Positions 27,328 through 35,917 of a DNA stretch of 64,000 nt are shown here, piece after piece (position 1 is the first letter of the stretch; each line of letters starts with the position of its first letter). Position numbers and translations under genes: made by a program. The notes beneath the pieces are model-generated. The model was not told where the DNA came from. It worked only from the letters and a program-made list of their open reading frames with translations, and did no database searches. Source of the DNA: a bacterium (lineage in GTDB: Bacteria > Armatimonadota > UBA5829); contig JAJFVF010000019.1 of the NCBI GenBank assembly GCA_021371935.1, positions 23,268-87,267 of the forward strand, written 5' to 3'.

Positions 27328-27360
27328 GACCTCTTACTTCTTACCTCTAATTTCTAGAAC
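27328..27360. repeat. Heptad tract before ftsL
   Basis: CCTCTTACTTCTTACCTC continuing to TAATTTCTAG has steps of 7 nt and resembles the tracts at 10480 and 43021. Confidence 0.6.
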
Positions 27361-27371
27361 GAGGGACTGGG

Positions 27372-27761
27372 ATGGCAGTTGCGCCTAGACAAAAAGTAAA
27401 TACCGGAAGCGTTGTTCGCCGCAGCCCGAGGACGATGCGTGCTCGAACCAGGCGGCTTCGTTATGCGCGTTTCAAGCGGGTAATGAAGATTCTTATGCCT
27501 GTGGTTTGTGTTGCCATGCTCTTTGGATGGGTTGCTATTTATGCCAACGTGACCGTCACCGGCTACAATCGTAGCAAGCTCACTGCGCAGCTTCGTGCGG
27601 AAAGACTTCAGAACGAAAGGCTCAAGGTGGAGTGCTCTCGTTTGTCGAGTCCGCATATTGTCACAGTTGCTGCTGAAAAAGCCGGTATGGTCTATGCGAC
27701 CCAGTATGATTACATTCACCAGCCGCAGACTGTGGCCAGTGCCGATGCATCCGGTGACTAA
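27372..27761 (+). CDS. ftsL: FtsL-like septum protein
   Basis: The 129-residue protein has the bitopic layout of FtsL: a basic cytoplasmic segment (residues 1-38, rich in Arg), one membrane helix (about 40-58, KILMPVVCVAMLFGWVAIYA), and a periplasmic coiled coil (RSKLTAQLRAERLQNERLKVEC). Sequence is poorly conserved in this family, so the call rests on size, topology and its place between rsmH and ftsI. FtsL joins FtsB/DivIC and FtsQ to activate FtsWI. GAGGGAC is the likely ribosome site. Confidence 0.85.
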   Translation: MAVAPRQKVNTGSVVRRSPRTMRARTRRLRYARFKRVMKILMPVVCVAMLFGWVAIYANVTVTGYNRSKLTAQLRAERLQNERLKVECSRLSSPHIVTVAAEKAGMVYATQYDYIHQPQTVASADASGD

Positions 27762-27779
27762 CCGGTTGGCACTATGTTT

Positions 27780-27829
27780 GGGCGCGATCTGATCGCATCC
27801 GTAAAGAAATATGGCGATTTCAGATCGCC
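27780..27829. repeat. Double hairpin element of GCGAT-GATCGC type
   Basis: GGGCGCGATCTGATCGC (27780-27796) is followed by a hairpin GGCGAT-TTCAG-ATCGCC (27813-27829). The same two-hairpin unit with other stem bases is at 57591-57643; single first halves are at 33501, 47741 and 54468. Confidence 0.65.
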
Positions 27830-27863
27830 TGATGCAAACTGACATATGAGAGCGTGAGAACTG

Positions 27864-29669
27864 ATGGCTCCGAAGCATCGAGGGCTTGTAAGAAAACGAA
27901 CCACCTGGCTGTTCCTCGTGTTTTCGCTGCTATATGTAGCGATAGCGGGGAGGCTGTTTTTTCTGCAGGTCATGCGTCAGGATCACTTTATGGCTAAGGC
28001 CGAAGCCATACGCTTTCGAGAGATATCAATTCCTGCGTCAAGAGGATCGATTTGTGACCGCAACGGCAATCCTCTAGCGGTCAATATCGAGACAGCCTCT
28101 GTCTATGCAAATCTCAGAGAGATGTCTGATCCATCAAAGACGGCGGTTCAAGTAGCGGCGCTGCTAGACACAGATCCGTGCAGCATCGAAGCCAAGCTCG
28201 ACGGATCACACAGATTTGTCTGGCTTGGCCGTCAGATCGACGCCAGGATAGGCGATGCAGTCTGGAAGAACCGCACGAAACTGCCGGGCATAGGTGTCCA
28301 GCGTGATGTGAAGCGTGTATATCCGAACGGCCCTCTGGCGGCGCAGATAATAGGCTTCACGAACATTGACAACACTGGTGTCGAGGGCATCGAACACCTC
28401 AATAACAGTATATTAAGGGGGATGGACGGTAAGTATCGTGCGGAACTCGATGGTGAGCGCAGGGTGATCCCCGAGACCCGCCATATCGAGCGTCAGCCCG
28501 AAGACGGAAAGAATGTATACCTTACCATAGATATGACGATACAGCACATAGCCGAGCAGGCACTTGCGAACATGGCGGAAAAATATCATCCGCAGAGTGC
28601 CTGTGCGATAGTAATGGATCCGTCTACAGGCGAGGTTCTGGCGCTTGCCAACTATCCGACGTATGATCCGAACCATGCTCGCAAGTCCGGCCCTTCGCTG
28701 TGGCGCAATCGAGCGGTTGCCGATCTATACGAGCCTGGCAGCACTCTCAAGACCGTCACAGCTTCTGCCGCGATAAACGAGGGTCTCAATCCGAACACTG
28801 TCATAGCGCACTGCACCGGCTGTGACAAAATGGCCGGCGGACGGATCAGATGCGTGCTTCACAGACCATATTTAAACGGTCATGGCGGAGTGAGCATGTT
28901 CAGGATGATCGAGCAGTCGTGCAACATTGCTGCGGCGCATCTAGCATTGAGATTGGGGTCAGAGAAGCTTTATAAATATGAAAAGGCTTTCGGGCTTCTG
29001 AACAGGACCAAAGCAGGGTTCGGCTGTGAGGCAGTGGGTTACATCAATCCTCCAGATGAATGGCGGCCTATCAGACTTGCAAATATCGGTTTTGGCCAGG
29101 GTTTGGCAGTCACTCCGCTCCAGATGGCGAGTGTATATGGGACAATTGCAAACGGCGGCGTGCGAGTTGAGCCGAGAATAGTCCGCGAGATTCGCAATCA
29201 GGACGGCTCGATATACAAGTCGTTCAAGTCGGGCAATAAGACCCGAGTAATATCCAAAGATGCAGCGCTTATGGTCACCAAGCTGCTCAGAAGCTGTGTA
29301 GAAAACGGCACTGGCAAGACTGCGCGTATTGCCGGGCGAACGGTGGCGGGCAAGACCGGCAGCGCACAGGTCGCCAGAGCGGATGGGCGAGGATATGAGC
29401 CAGGGTCGTTTATTGCATCGTTTATGGGTTTTGCACCGGCGACACATCCGAGACTGGTGATCGCAGTTGTCGCAAAATCGCCTAAGGGTTCACATTGGGG
29501 CGCGACAGTAGCCAGTCCGGTCTTTCAGGAGATAGGTGAGAAATCGCTTTGGTATTTGAAGGTCCCATCCGATGCTCCTGGCGGCGGCGAGACTAAGCCA
29601 AAGCGCTATGACGATCCTAAGCGCGTAGCATCCGTGCGCACTCATTTGTCATTTGTTTCAGCTTTCTAA
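27864..29669 (+). CDS. ftsI: Division transpeptidase FtsI / penicillin-binding protein 2
   Basis: The 601-residue class B PBP crosslinks septal peptidoglycan together with FtsW. An N-terminal membrane helix (about 18-36) precedes the dimerisation domain (SRGSICDRNGNPLAV) and the transpeptidase domain. Active-site motifs are Ser293 in STLK, SCN at 352-354, and Lys497 in KTG. There is no PASTA domain. The last residues (RTHLSFVSAF) are encoded by a tract with 7-nt period that continues past the stop, so the C-terminal tail looks like a by-product of repeat growth. Next comes the structured RNA candidate. Confidence 0.95.
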   Translation: MAPKHRGLVRKRTTWLFLVFSLLYVAIAGRLFFLQVMRQDHFMAKAEAIRFREISIPASRGSICDRNGNPLAVNIETASVYANLREMSDPSKTAVQVAALLDTDPCSIEAKLDGSHRFVWLGRQIDARIGDAVWKNRTKLPGIGVQRDVKRVYPNGPLAAQIIGFTNIDNTGVEGIEHLNNSILRGMDGKYRAELDGERRVIPETRHIERQPEDGKNVYLTIDMTIQHIAEQALANMAEKYHPQSACAIVMDPSTGEVLALANYPTYDPNHARKSGPSLWRNRAVADLYEPGSTLKTVTASAAINEGLNPNTVIAHCTGCDKMAGGRIRCVLHRPYLNGHGGVSMFRMIEQSCNIAAAHLALRLGSEKLYKYEKAFGLLNRTKAGFGCEAVGYINPPDEWRPIRLANIGFGQGLAVTPLQMASVYGTIANGGVRVEPRIVREIRNQDGSIYKSFKSGNKTRVISKDAALMVTKLLRSCVENGTGKTARIAGRTVAGKTGSAQVARADGRGYEPGSFIASFMGFAPATHPRLVIAVVAKSPKGSHWGATVASPVFQEIGEKSLWYLKVPSDAPGGGETKPKRYDDPKRVASVRTHLSFVSAF

Positions 29670-29687
29670 CTTTTTGACTTATCAGTT

Positions 29688-29951
29688 TGGGACAGCGGAA
29701 TCCAGGGAGCGGAAGGGATCTTGGGCGAGCCCAACTCTTCCTCCGCGGTCCCATAAAGTGGTGGTGTTGGCAATATTTGACGGTGTTTCGGGAATTTACT
29801 CCCGAAACCAAGATTTAGACTCCTCGTGTCTGGGCGATTTGCGAGGAGCAGGCGGCTGGTCAAGCCGAATCTGACCATTCGCTCGTGAGGGGTTGTGTAA
29901 GGCCGGACAAGATGAATACGATTCTTGTGGGACCTCACAACCCCATTTTTT
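29688..29951 (+). ncRNA. Candidate structured RNA of unknown class
   Basis: About 264 nt with strong, ordered helices and no convincing coding frame. Closing stem TGGGAC (29688) with GTCCCA (29748), then GCGGA/TCCGC, GGAAG/CTTCC, and TTGGG-CGAG-CCCAA inside. Next a 9-bp hairpin GTTTCGGGA/TCCCGAAAC (29785-29808), CTCCTCG/CGAGGAG (29820-29848), and CGGCT-GGTCA-AGCCG whose loop can pair with TGACC at 29872 (an H-type pseudoknot). The end is a terminator: GGGGTTGTG (29889) with CACAACCCC (29936-29944) and a T run, with an inner ACAAGA/TCTTGT helix. It is not 6S, tmRNA, RNase P or SRP by their known signatures. It is either a free RNA or a leader of the S9 peptidase gene, which starts 53 nt later. 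Confidence 0.6.
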
Positions 29952-30003
29952 ATTTAGTAATTTATATTTGGGATTTTATATTTTACTTGAGAGGTGCTGA
30001 ATA

Positions 30004-31902
30004 TTGGACAGGTTACAAACACCGACAATCCGTGATGTAATAAGCGTACGCATGCCGCGGCAGACGCGGCTGTCTCCTGATGGCCGTTTGCTGGCCTACA
30101 CGGAAGTGTTTGCTGACTGGGAGCACAATATCTATAAGCATAAGATACTCATCACCGATTTGCATCAAATGAAAGAGATATTGACTATAGATGAGGATGC
30201 CTTTGCTTCCGGAGTCAAGTGGGCACATGATTCCATGTCTATTGGATACATAGTTACCCGGCAAGAGGAGATGGTGCTTCGCAAGCTAGATTGCACAGAC
30301 GGTTCCGTTGTGAATATTGCAAGCAGTACAAACGGGTTTACCGATTTTGCATGGCATCCCTATTCTTCAAAAATAGCAATTGCCGAGAATGCGGCGGTGC
30401 CGGAAAATTTTGACAACGAACTTTTTTGTGTTCAAGGAGAATTTCCGCCTGGCGCTGGTCTGTTGCTCATTGACGAGAATGGCAAAATACGGCGCTTCGA
30501 GGGATGGGATAGAGTCTATGGTATATCGAGCCTGAGTTGGTCACCATCGGGTGAAAATCTTATATTTACTGCTATCCCTGAGCCTGACATTCGGGTACAA
30601 AGCCAGCACTTGTTGATGTTCGATGTGCGGACAGGCAGGCTCATGCCACTGATCGAAGGCAAACGTGCTATCTTCTATCCTGTGTGGAATGATGATGGGA
30701 CTCAAATTGCATTTTCTGAGAGAAAGCAGTGCTGGGATGACATCCGGGGGGCAGCCATAAAGACAATAAGGCTCTCCGATCTTTCCGAGAGAGTCATTTT
30801 TGCCAATGTCGAACACCACTGCCTAGTCCAACACTGGAACAGTGATCGTATGCTTGTTTCCGGACAACTGAAGGATAAGTCACTTGATGTCTATGCAGTA
30901 TCAATGGATTCAGGCGAGTACGTTAGAGCAACCATCGGTGATATGCCCCTAAGAACATCTGTATCGACCTCGAAATCGGGCAGCACCATTGCATACATCG
31001 CGCAGGAAAAAGATAGATTTCATGAGGTGACAGTTGAATCCGAAGCTGCGCAGGCTCCGATCCGAATCACTAACTACCACTCCCAGGTGCAAAGCTGGCC
31101 AAAACTGATCCAACAGACCGTAATCTGGAAGACGCCGGACGGCCACAATGCCGAAGGCATGCTGATCGATGCCAGGGGTAATGCCGAAACCGATCAACAT
31201 CCTCTGATAGTTCTTATTCACGGTGGCCCTTCATCTTCCACAAACGCTCACGACCACTTTTTTCACTGGTATTTCGAGTTCCTGACTGCCAATCCGATCC
31301 GGCAATGGAACGAACAGGGAATTTCTGTCTTTATGCCTGATTACCGCGGTAGTTCTGGCTATGGATATGAGTTCAGGGCAGCGATAGCCGGCAAGCTGGG
31401 GGAGTATGAATCGGGTGACATCCTCAGTGGCGTAGACTACTTGCTTGCTGAGTATGACTTTGATCCCAGTAGAGTAGGTGTAGCAGGCATGAGCTACGGT
31501 GGTTATCTAACCATGCTTCTTGCGGCAAAGTATCCTTCGCGCTTTGCGGCGGCATCGGCGTTCTGCGGCTTTTCAGACCTACGACTGATGCTTTATTCAT
31601 CTGCTGGAAACCAAGATGCTTATTTCAATGAAAATGACTGGAATCCTAATATTCCGTTGAACTCGCAGTCACCGCTCTCTTACATCAACAGTGATTGTCC
31701 ACCAACACTGCTGCAGACGGGCGATGTTGACAAGCAAGTTATTCCCGCTCACTCTCAGGCGTTCTACAGGTTGCTCAAGAAACGTGAGGGCAAGGTGAAG
31801 TTGGTTACTTACAAGAACTGTGGCCACACAATCAATCACCCTAGGCAGCTCGCTACTGCTCAAGAACACAACCTAGAATGGTTCAGCAAATGGCTTCTAT
31901 AG
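30004..31902 (+). CDS. S9 family serine peptidase (prolyl oligopeptidase-like)
   Basis: The 632-residue protein has a beta-propeller N-terminal domain (about 1-370, TolB-like blades such as QTRLSPDGRLLAYT and SSLSWSPSGENLIF) and an alpha/beta-hydrolase C-terminal domain. Catalytic residues are Ser497 in GMSYGGY, the Asp in GDVDKQV near 574-576 and His608 in CGHTINH. The family removes dipeptides or acylated residues from oligopeptides, usually in the cytoplasm; no signal peptide is present. The start is TTG with GAGAGG 8 nt upstream. It interrupts the dcw cluster between ftsI and murE and is probably an insertion, since no cell-wall link is known. Confidence 0.88.
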   Translation: MDRLQTPTIRDVISVRMPRQTRLSPDGRLLAYTEVFADWEHNIYKHKILITDLHQMKEILTIDEDAFASGVKWAHDSMSIGYIVTRQEEMVLRKLDCTDGSVVNIASSTNGFTDFAWHPYSSKIAIAENAAVPENFDNELFCVQGEFPPGAGLLLIDENGKIRRFEGWDRVYGISSLSWSPSGENLIFTAIPEPDIRVQSQHLLMFDVRTGRLMPLIEGKRAIFYPVWNDDGTQIAFSERKQCWDDIRGAAIKTIRLSDLSERVIFANVEHHCLVQHWNSDRMLVSGQLKDKSLDVYAVSMDSGEYVRATIGDMPLRTSVSTSKSGSTIAYIAQEKDRFHEVTVESEAAQAPIRITNYHSQVQSWPKLIQQTVIWKTPDGHNAEGMLIDARGNAETDQHPLIVLIHGGPSSSTNAHDHFFHWYFEFLTANPIRQWNEQGISVFMPDYRGSSGYGYEFRAAIAGKLGEYESGDILSGVDYLLAEYDFDPSRVGVAGMSYGGYLTMLLAAKYPSRFAAASAFCGFSDLRLMLYSSAGNQDAYFNENDWNPNIPLNSQSPLSYINSDCPPTLLQTGDVDKQVIPAHSQAFYRLLKKREGKVKLVTYKNCGHTINHPRQLATAQEHNLEWFSKWLL

Positions 31903-31913
31903 ATGATGGTATT

Positions 31914-31965
31914 GAATCCAAATCTAAAATCCAAATACTCAATCCAAAATACTCAATACTAAATC
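31914..31965. repeat. Heptad tract before murE, AATACTC type
   Basis: Words of 7 nt such as AATCCAA, ATCTAAA and TACTCAA recur without interruption for 50 nt. Similar tracts are at 11545, 49025 and 51287. Confidence 0.6.
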
Positions 31966-31991
31966 GTGTCGGGGGCGTTATAATATAAGGT

Positions 31992-33485
31992 ATGAGATTT
32001 TCAGAGCTTACAAAATCAATAACAGGCTGCAAAGTGATCAACGCAAATGATGTCGACGTGACAGGCATCGCGTATGACAGCCGCAAAGTAAAGCCCGGAT
32101 ATATATTCGTCGCTATGCAGGGCGGCTCGTTCGACGGTCACCAGTTCATCATGAGCGCGCTGGACTCCGGTGCCGTTGCTATAGTTGCCGAGCGCGAGGT
32201 TCCAGAGGTCGTGGATCGAGGCGTGCCGTGTGTGCTTGCCGATAATGGCAGGGTCGCAATGGGCGAAATTGCCGCTCCGTTTTATGGTTATCCTTCCAGA
32301 AAGATCAAGCTGATAGGAGTCACTGGTACAAGCGGCAAGACCACAGTCACCCACTTAATCCAGTCTATTTTCCAGACTGCAGGCATGAAATCCGGTCTGA
32401 TCGGCACACTCGGCGCCAAGATCGACAGTGAGTTCATCGAGACCGAACACACGACTCCAGAGAGTCTCGATGTCCAACGGATACTTGCGCAAATGGTGGG
32501 TATGGGCGCTCAGGTGGTGGCGATGGAGGTCAGTTCACATGGCCTGTATGAAGGCCGCACTATAGGCTGCGAGTTCGACTGCGGTGTCTTCACAAACATT
32601 GCCCGTGACCATCTCGATTTTCATATTACTGAAGAAGCCTATCTTGATGCCAAGATCATTCTCTTCCGTGACTTACCGAAGACTTCGAGCAAGAGCTTTC
32701 ATGCCGTAATCAATCTGGACGATTTCCAGGCTGATAAAGTGATAGCAGCATCCGAAGGCAGTGTGATCACATTCGGGATGGATCCCAAGTCGGATGTAGT
32801 TGCCGGCGAAGCGAAGGTCACCGAAAAGTCCGTTTCGTTTAATATGACCAGTAAAGGCAAGTCTGTCCCGATCAGAATGTCTATCGGCGGGGCATTCAAT
32901 GTATATAATGCGCTTTCTGCCGCATCTGTCGGAGTTGCATTGGGTCTTGATTTGGATACAATCAGTAAGGGTTTGGCTAAGGCGGCAAGCGTACCCGGAA
33001 GGTTTGAGTCAATTGAATGCGGGCAGGATTTTGGAGTGATCGTGGACTATGCCCATACGCCGGATGAAATCGAAAACGTCCTTCAGACCGCAAGGACCCT
33101 TACAAGTAAGCGCCTCATCGCAGTATTCGGCTGCGGCGGCAACAGGGACAAGGGCAAGCGTCCGATCATGGGCAAGCTTGGTGTGGATTTGGCGGATCTG
33201 GTCGTAATCACGTCAGACAATCCCCGCAAAGAGGACCCGGACGCGATAATACGAGATATTCTGGCCGGCATTCCCGAGGACAAGAAGTCAAATGTCACAG
33301 TGGAGGCGGACCGTGCCCAGGCAATTTTAGAGGCTGTCAATATGGCCGAGAAGGGCGACCTGGTAGTGGTTGCCGGTAAGGGTCACGAGGACTATCAAAT
33401 ATTCGCCGACCGCACGATCCATTTTGACGACAGGGAACAAGCATCCCATGCCCTTGAGTTACGAGCTAAGAGTTGTGGGTTATAA
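31992..33485 (+). CDS. murE: UDP-MurNAc-tripeptide synthetase MurE
   Basis: The 497-residue ligase adds the third amino acid to UDP-MurNAc-L-Ala-D-Glu. It shows the ATP loop GVTGTSGKTTVTHL near residue 108, TPESLD, and the substrate motif SDNPRKEDP near 405; DNPR is the meso-diaminopimelate signature, so the wall is of the DAP type. The final residues (ELRAKSCGL) are encoded within a tract of 7-nt words (TGAGTTA, CGAGCTA, AGAGTTG) that continues past the stop. AAGG precedes the ATG closely; a TATAAT lies at 31979. Confidence 0.96.
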   Translation: MRFSELTKSITGCKVINANDVDVTGIAYDSRKVKPGYIFVAMQGGSFDGHQFIMSALDSGAVAIVAEREVPEVVDRGVPCVLADNGRVAMGEIAAPFYGYPSRKIKLIGVTGTSGKTTVTHLIQSIFQTAGMKSGLIGTLGAKIDSEFIETEHTTPESLDVQRILAQMVGMGAQVVAMEVSSHGLYEGRTIGCEFDCGVFTNIARDHLDFHITEEAYLDAKIILFRDLPKTSSKSFHAVINLDDFQADKVIAASEGSVITFGMDPKSDVVAGEAKVTEKSVSFNMTSKGKSVPIRMSIGGAFNVYNALSAASVGVALGLDLDTISKGLAKAASVPGRFESIECGQDFGVIVDYAHTPDEIENVLQTARTLTSKRLIAVFGCGGNRDKGKRPIMGKLGVDLADLVVITSDNPRKEDPDAIIRDILAGIPEDKKSNVTVEADRAQAILEAVNMAEKGDLVVVAGKGHEDYQIFADRTIHFDDREQASHALELRAKSCGL

Positions 33486-33522
33486 GTTATGGGCTTTGTC
33501 CGGGCGCGATATCCGATCGTGG
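33455..33522. repeat. Heptad tract over the murE stop, plus GCGATATC element
   Basis: Six consecutive 7-nt words (33455-33496) of consensus NNAGTTA cross the murE stop codon at 33483-33485. CGGGCGCGATATCCGATCGT at 33501 is a copy of the GCGATATCYGATCGC hairpin. Confidence 0.65.
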
Positions 33523-33567
33523 TTTATCTCTTTCGTGTTTTCGTGATTAAAATGCAGGCAGGCAAAT

Positions 33568-34938
33568 ATGCAGACAATAAAAGCTGAAGAAGTTGTGCAG
33601 GCGGTGAATGGCGAACTGCTTTCGGGCGATCCGAATACCAAGATCACCGGAGTCAGCACCGACACCCGCACCATCAAACCCGGCGATCTATTTTTTGCCC
33701 TCACGGGTGAAAGCTCCGAGGGGCACAAGTTCCTCGCGGATGCTCTGAGTAAGGGCGCATCGGGAGTTGTCGTCTCGCGCAAAGTCGAGGCGCGGTGCCT
33801 GGCTATCCGGGTGGATGATACACTGACTGCTCTCGGCGATCTGGCTGCGTATTATCGCGCAAAGTTTTCTCCGACCATGATCGGCGTCACAGGCAGCGTT
33901 GGAAAGACAACTACAAAAGAGATGATAGCCGCGGTAATGGCAGCCAACGGCACTGTCCTCAAGAGCGCAGGCAATTTTAATAACGAGATCGGCCTGCCAC
34001 TCACACTTTTCGAGCTTTCGCCCAAGCACAGAACTGCCGTGGTCGAGATGGCCATGCGCGGCGCGGGTCAAATCACATATCTTGCCAGGATTGCGAAACC
34101 GTCAATCGGTGTGATTACCAATATACATATGTCTCACATTGAGCTTTTAGGCAGCATGGATGCCATCGCCAATGCAAAGGGCGAGATACTGGATTATTTG
34201 CCGACCGACGGCGCAGCGATCCTCAACGCGGACGATGACTATTATGAATATCTGGCAAAACGCGCCAAGTGCAGGGTCATATCGTTCGGTGAGAACCCCA
34301 AGGCCGATATAAGCGCCGCCTCAGCAGGTCTCGATTCCAAAGGCTGCTGTGCATTCGAGGTGCGCACTCCCAGCGGTTCATTTGATGTGCGGATTCCGGT
34401 TCCGGGTGAACACAACATCAAGGACGCGCTTGCTGCGATAGCGGTCGGCGAGGTAATGCAGATTCCGCACGATTATATGCAAAATGCGCTTGGAAGCTAT
34501 AAGGCTCCCGAAAAGAGATCGAACGTGATCCCGACTCGCCGCGGCGTGGTAGTGATAGACGATACATATAATGCCAGTCCTGCATCTGTAAACAGCGCTT
34601 TGAAGACCCTTGCGATGATGGAGGGCGGACGAAAGATAGCTGTGCTCGGCGATATGCTCGAACTCGGCGACCATGCCATTGATGCTCACATGGAGATCGG
34701 AAGAGCGGTGAAAGAGACTGGTGTGGACATGCTCGTGGTTGTCGGTCAGCTTGCAAAACTCATCGCGAGAGGTGCGATAGACACCGGTATGCCGGTAAGT
34801 GCTGTCAGCGAGTTCGATGAGAGTTCGCTTGCCGCGCGCGAGCTTCCATCCAAGGTCAAGGACGGCGACGTGGTGCTTGTCAAAGGTTCGCGTGCAATGA
34901 GGATGGAACGGGTTGTGGAGGGTCTGACAGGTGCCTGA
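33568..34938 (+). CDS. murF: UDP-MurNAc-pentapeptide synthetase MurF
   Basis: The 456-residue ligase adds D-Ala-D-Ala to the UDP-MurNAc-tripeptide. N-terminal substrate domain (GVSTDTRTIKPGDLFFAL), ATP loop GVTGSVGKTTTKEM near residue 108, NNEIGLPLTL near 137, and the C-terminal DDTYNASPASV near 330. Full length for the family. It overlaps mraY by 8 nt, indicating coupled translation. Confidence 0.96.
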   Translation: MQTIKAEEVVQAVNGELLSGDPNTKITGVSTDTRTIKPGDLFFALTGESSEGHKFLADALSKGASGVVVSRKVEARCLAIRVDDTLTALGDLAAYYRAKFSPTMIGVTGSVGKTTTKEMIAAVMAANGTVLKSAGNFNNEIGLPLTLFELSPKHRTAVVEMAMRGAGQITYLARIAKPSIGVITNIHMSHIELLGSMDAIANAKGEILDYLPTDGAAILNADDDYYEYLAKRAKCRVISFGENPKADISAASAGLDSKGCCAFEVRTPSGSFDVRIPVPGEHNIKDALAAIAVGEVMQIPHDYMQNALGSYKAPEKRSNVIPTRRGVVVIDDTYNASPASVNSALKTLAMMEGGRKIAVLGDMLELGDHAIDAHMEIGRAVKETGVDMLVVVGQLAKLIARGAIDTGMPVSAVSEFDESSLAARELPSKVKDGDVVLVKGSRAMRMERVVEGLTGA

Positions 34939-35917
34939 GTTGTATGCTTTCCCATTGGCGTTTGCAGTATCCATTGTCATCGGGCCATTTATTATAAAAA
35001 TACTGGCACGCGTAAAGATGGGTCAGAAGATCAGCGAAGACGGTCCTCAGTCTCATCAGGCTAAAGCGGGCACACCCACCATGGGCGGTCTGATAATATT
35101 GCTTGGTGTGCTGGTCGGACTTGTTCCATATCTGTCCACAACTCGAAAGGATAACCCTGACCTGACAGTAGTGCTCGCTTTGATGTTCGCATATTGCTTT
35201 TTGGGCTTTGTCGACGACTACCTCACAGTTCGTCCGATAAAGGGTGTGCGCGGAATTTCAAGCAAGCCCAAAGCGGCTCTGCAGATACTCTTTGCAGCCG
35301 GGTTTGTGTATTGGATGTCTGTAACTGGCCATGACATGACTCTTTCGGCGTTTGGCTACACAATTCTCTCCGGCATCTGGTATCAGGTATTTGCAGTCAT
35401 CTTTATTGCGGGCATGGCGAATTTCGTGAATATCACTGATGGCTTGGACGGCTTGGTCAGCGGTCTTGCCGTGGCGGCATGTTTCCCTATGGTGGCTTTC
35501 CTTGCGGGGTGGGATGGCTTTACTGCCATTTTACTCGGGTTGATGGGAGCCTGCATCGGCTTTCTATGGTATAACGCAAACCCGGCCAAGGTTTTTATGG
35601 GAGACACCGGTTCTCTCGCCATCGGTTCAGTATTGCCAGCTATAGCCATTATAACTCACTTCGAGATGGTGCTGATTATTGCTGGTCTGGTCTTTATATT
35701 GGACGGTTTGTCCTCAGCACTGCAGTGGGCTGTTTTCAAATTTACGCGGATTACGACAGGCACGGGCAAGCGTGTATTTCTGAAAAGCCCTGTGCATCAC
35801 CACTTTGAGATGGCTGGTTGGCCTGAGCAGAAAATAGTTATACGGTTCTGGATAGTCGGCATAATGTGCGCATCCATGGCCATTCTATATACTATAAGCT
35901 ACAGACCTATGCAATGA
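34931..35917 (+). CDS. mraY: Phospho-MurNAc-pentapeptide transferase MraY
   Basis: The 328-residue membrane enzyme makes lipid I from UDP-MurNAc-pentapeptide and undecaprenyl phosphate. Motifs: KAGTPTMGG near residue 40, GFVDDYLTVR (catalytic Asp pair) near 95, NITDGLDGL near 165, MGDTGSLAIG near 223 and the cytoplasmic VHHHFEMAGW near 288. About ten membrane helices. GTG start inside the end of murF; the stop overlaps the murD start as ATGA. Confidence 0.97.
   Translation: MPELYAFPLAFAVSIVIGPFIIKILARVKMGQKISEDGPQSHQAKAGTPTMGGLIILLGVLVGLVPYLSTTRKDNPDLTVVLALMFAYCFLGFVDDYLTVRPIKGVRGISSKPKAALQILFAAGFVYWMSVTGHDMTLSAFGYTILSGIWYQVFAVIFIAGMANFVNITDGLDGLVSGLAVAACFPMVAFLAGWDGFTAILLGLMGACIGFLWYNANPAKVFMGDTGSLAIGSVLPAIAIITHFEMVLIIAGLVFILDGLSSALQWAVFKFTRITTGTGKRVFLKSPVHHHFEMAGWPEQKIVIRFWIVGIMCASMAILYTISYRPMQ

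Noticed and set aside
29653..29938. Two short frames (73 codons plus strand, 90 codons minus strand) in the ftsI-peptidase gap
   Set aside because: No ribosome site or family features; the region is better explained by RNA structure.
29923..29944. TGTGGGACC resembles the TGG-N-ACC bulge of T-box leaders
   Set aside because: The rest of the T-box consensus (AGGG before, GCG after) is absent and the sequence lies inside the terminator loop instead of its 5' arm; no specifier loop was found.
31979..31992. TATAAT 7 nt before the murE ATG as a leaderless promoter
   Set aside because: No -35 box at the right distance, and AAGG near the ATG argues for normal initiation.
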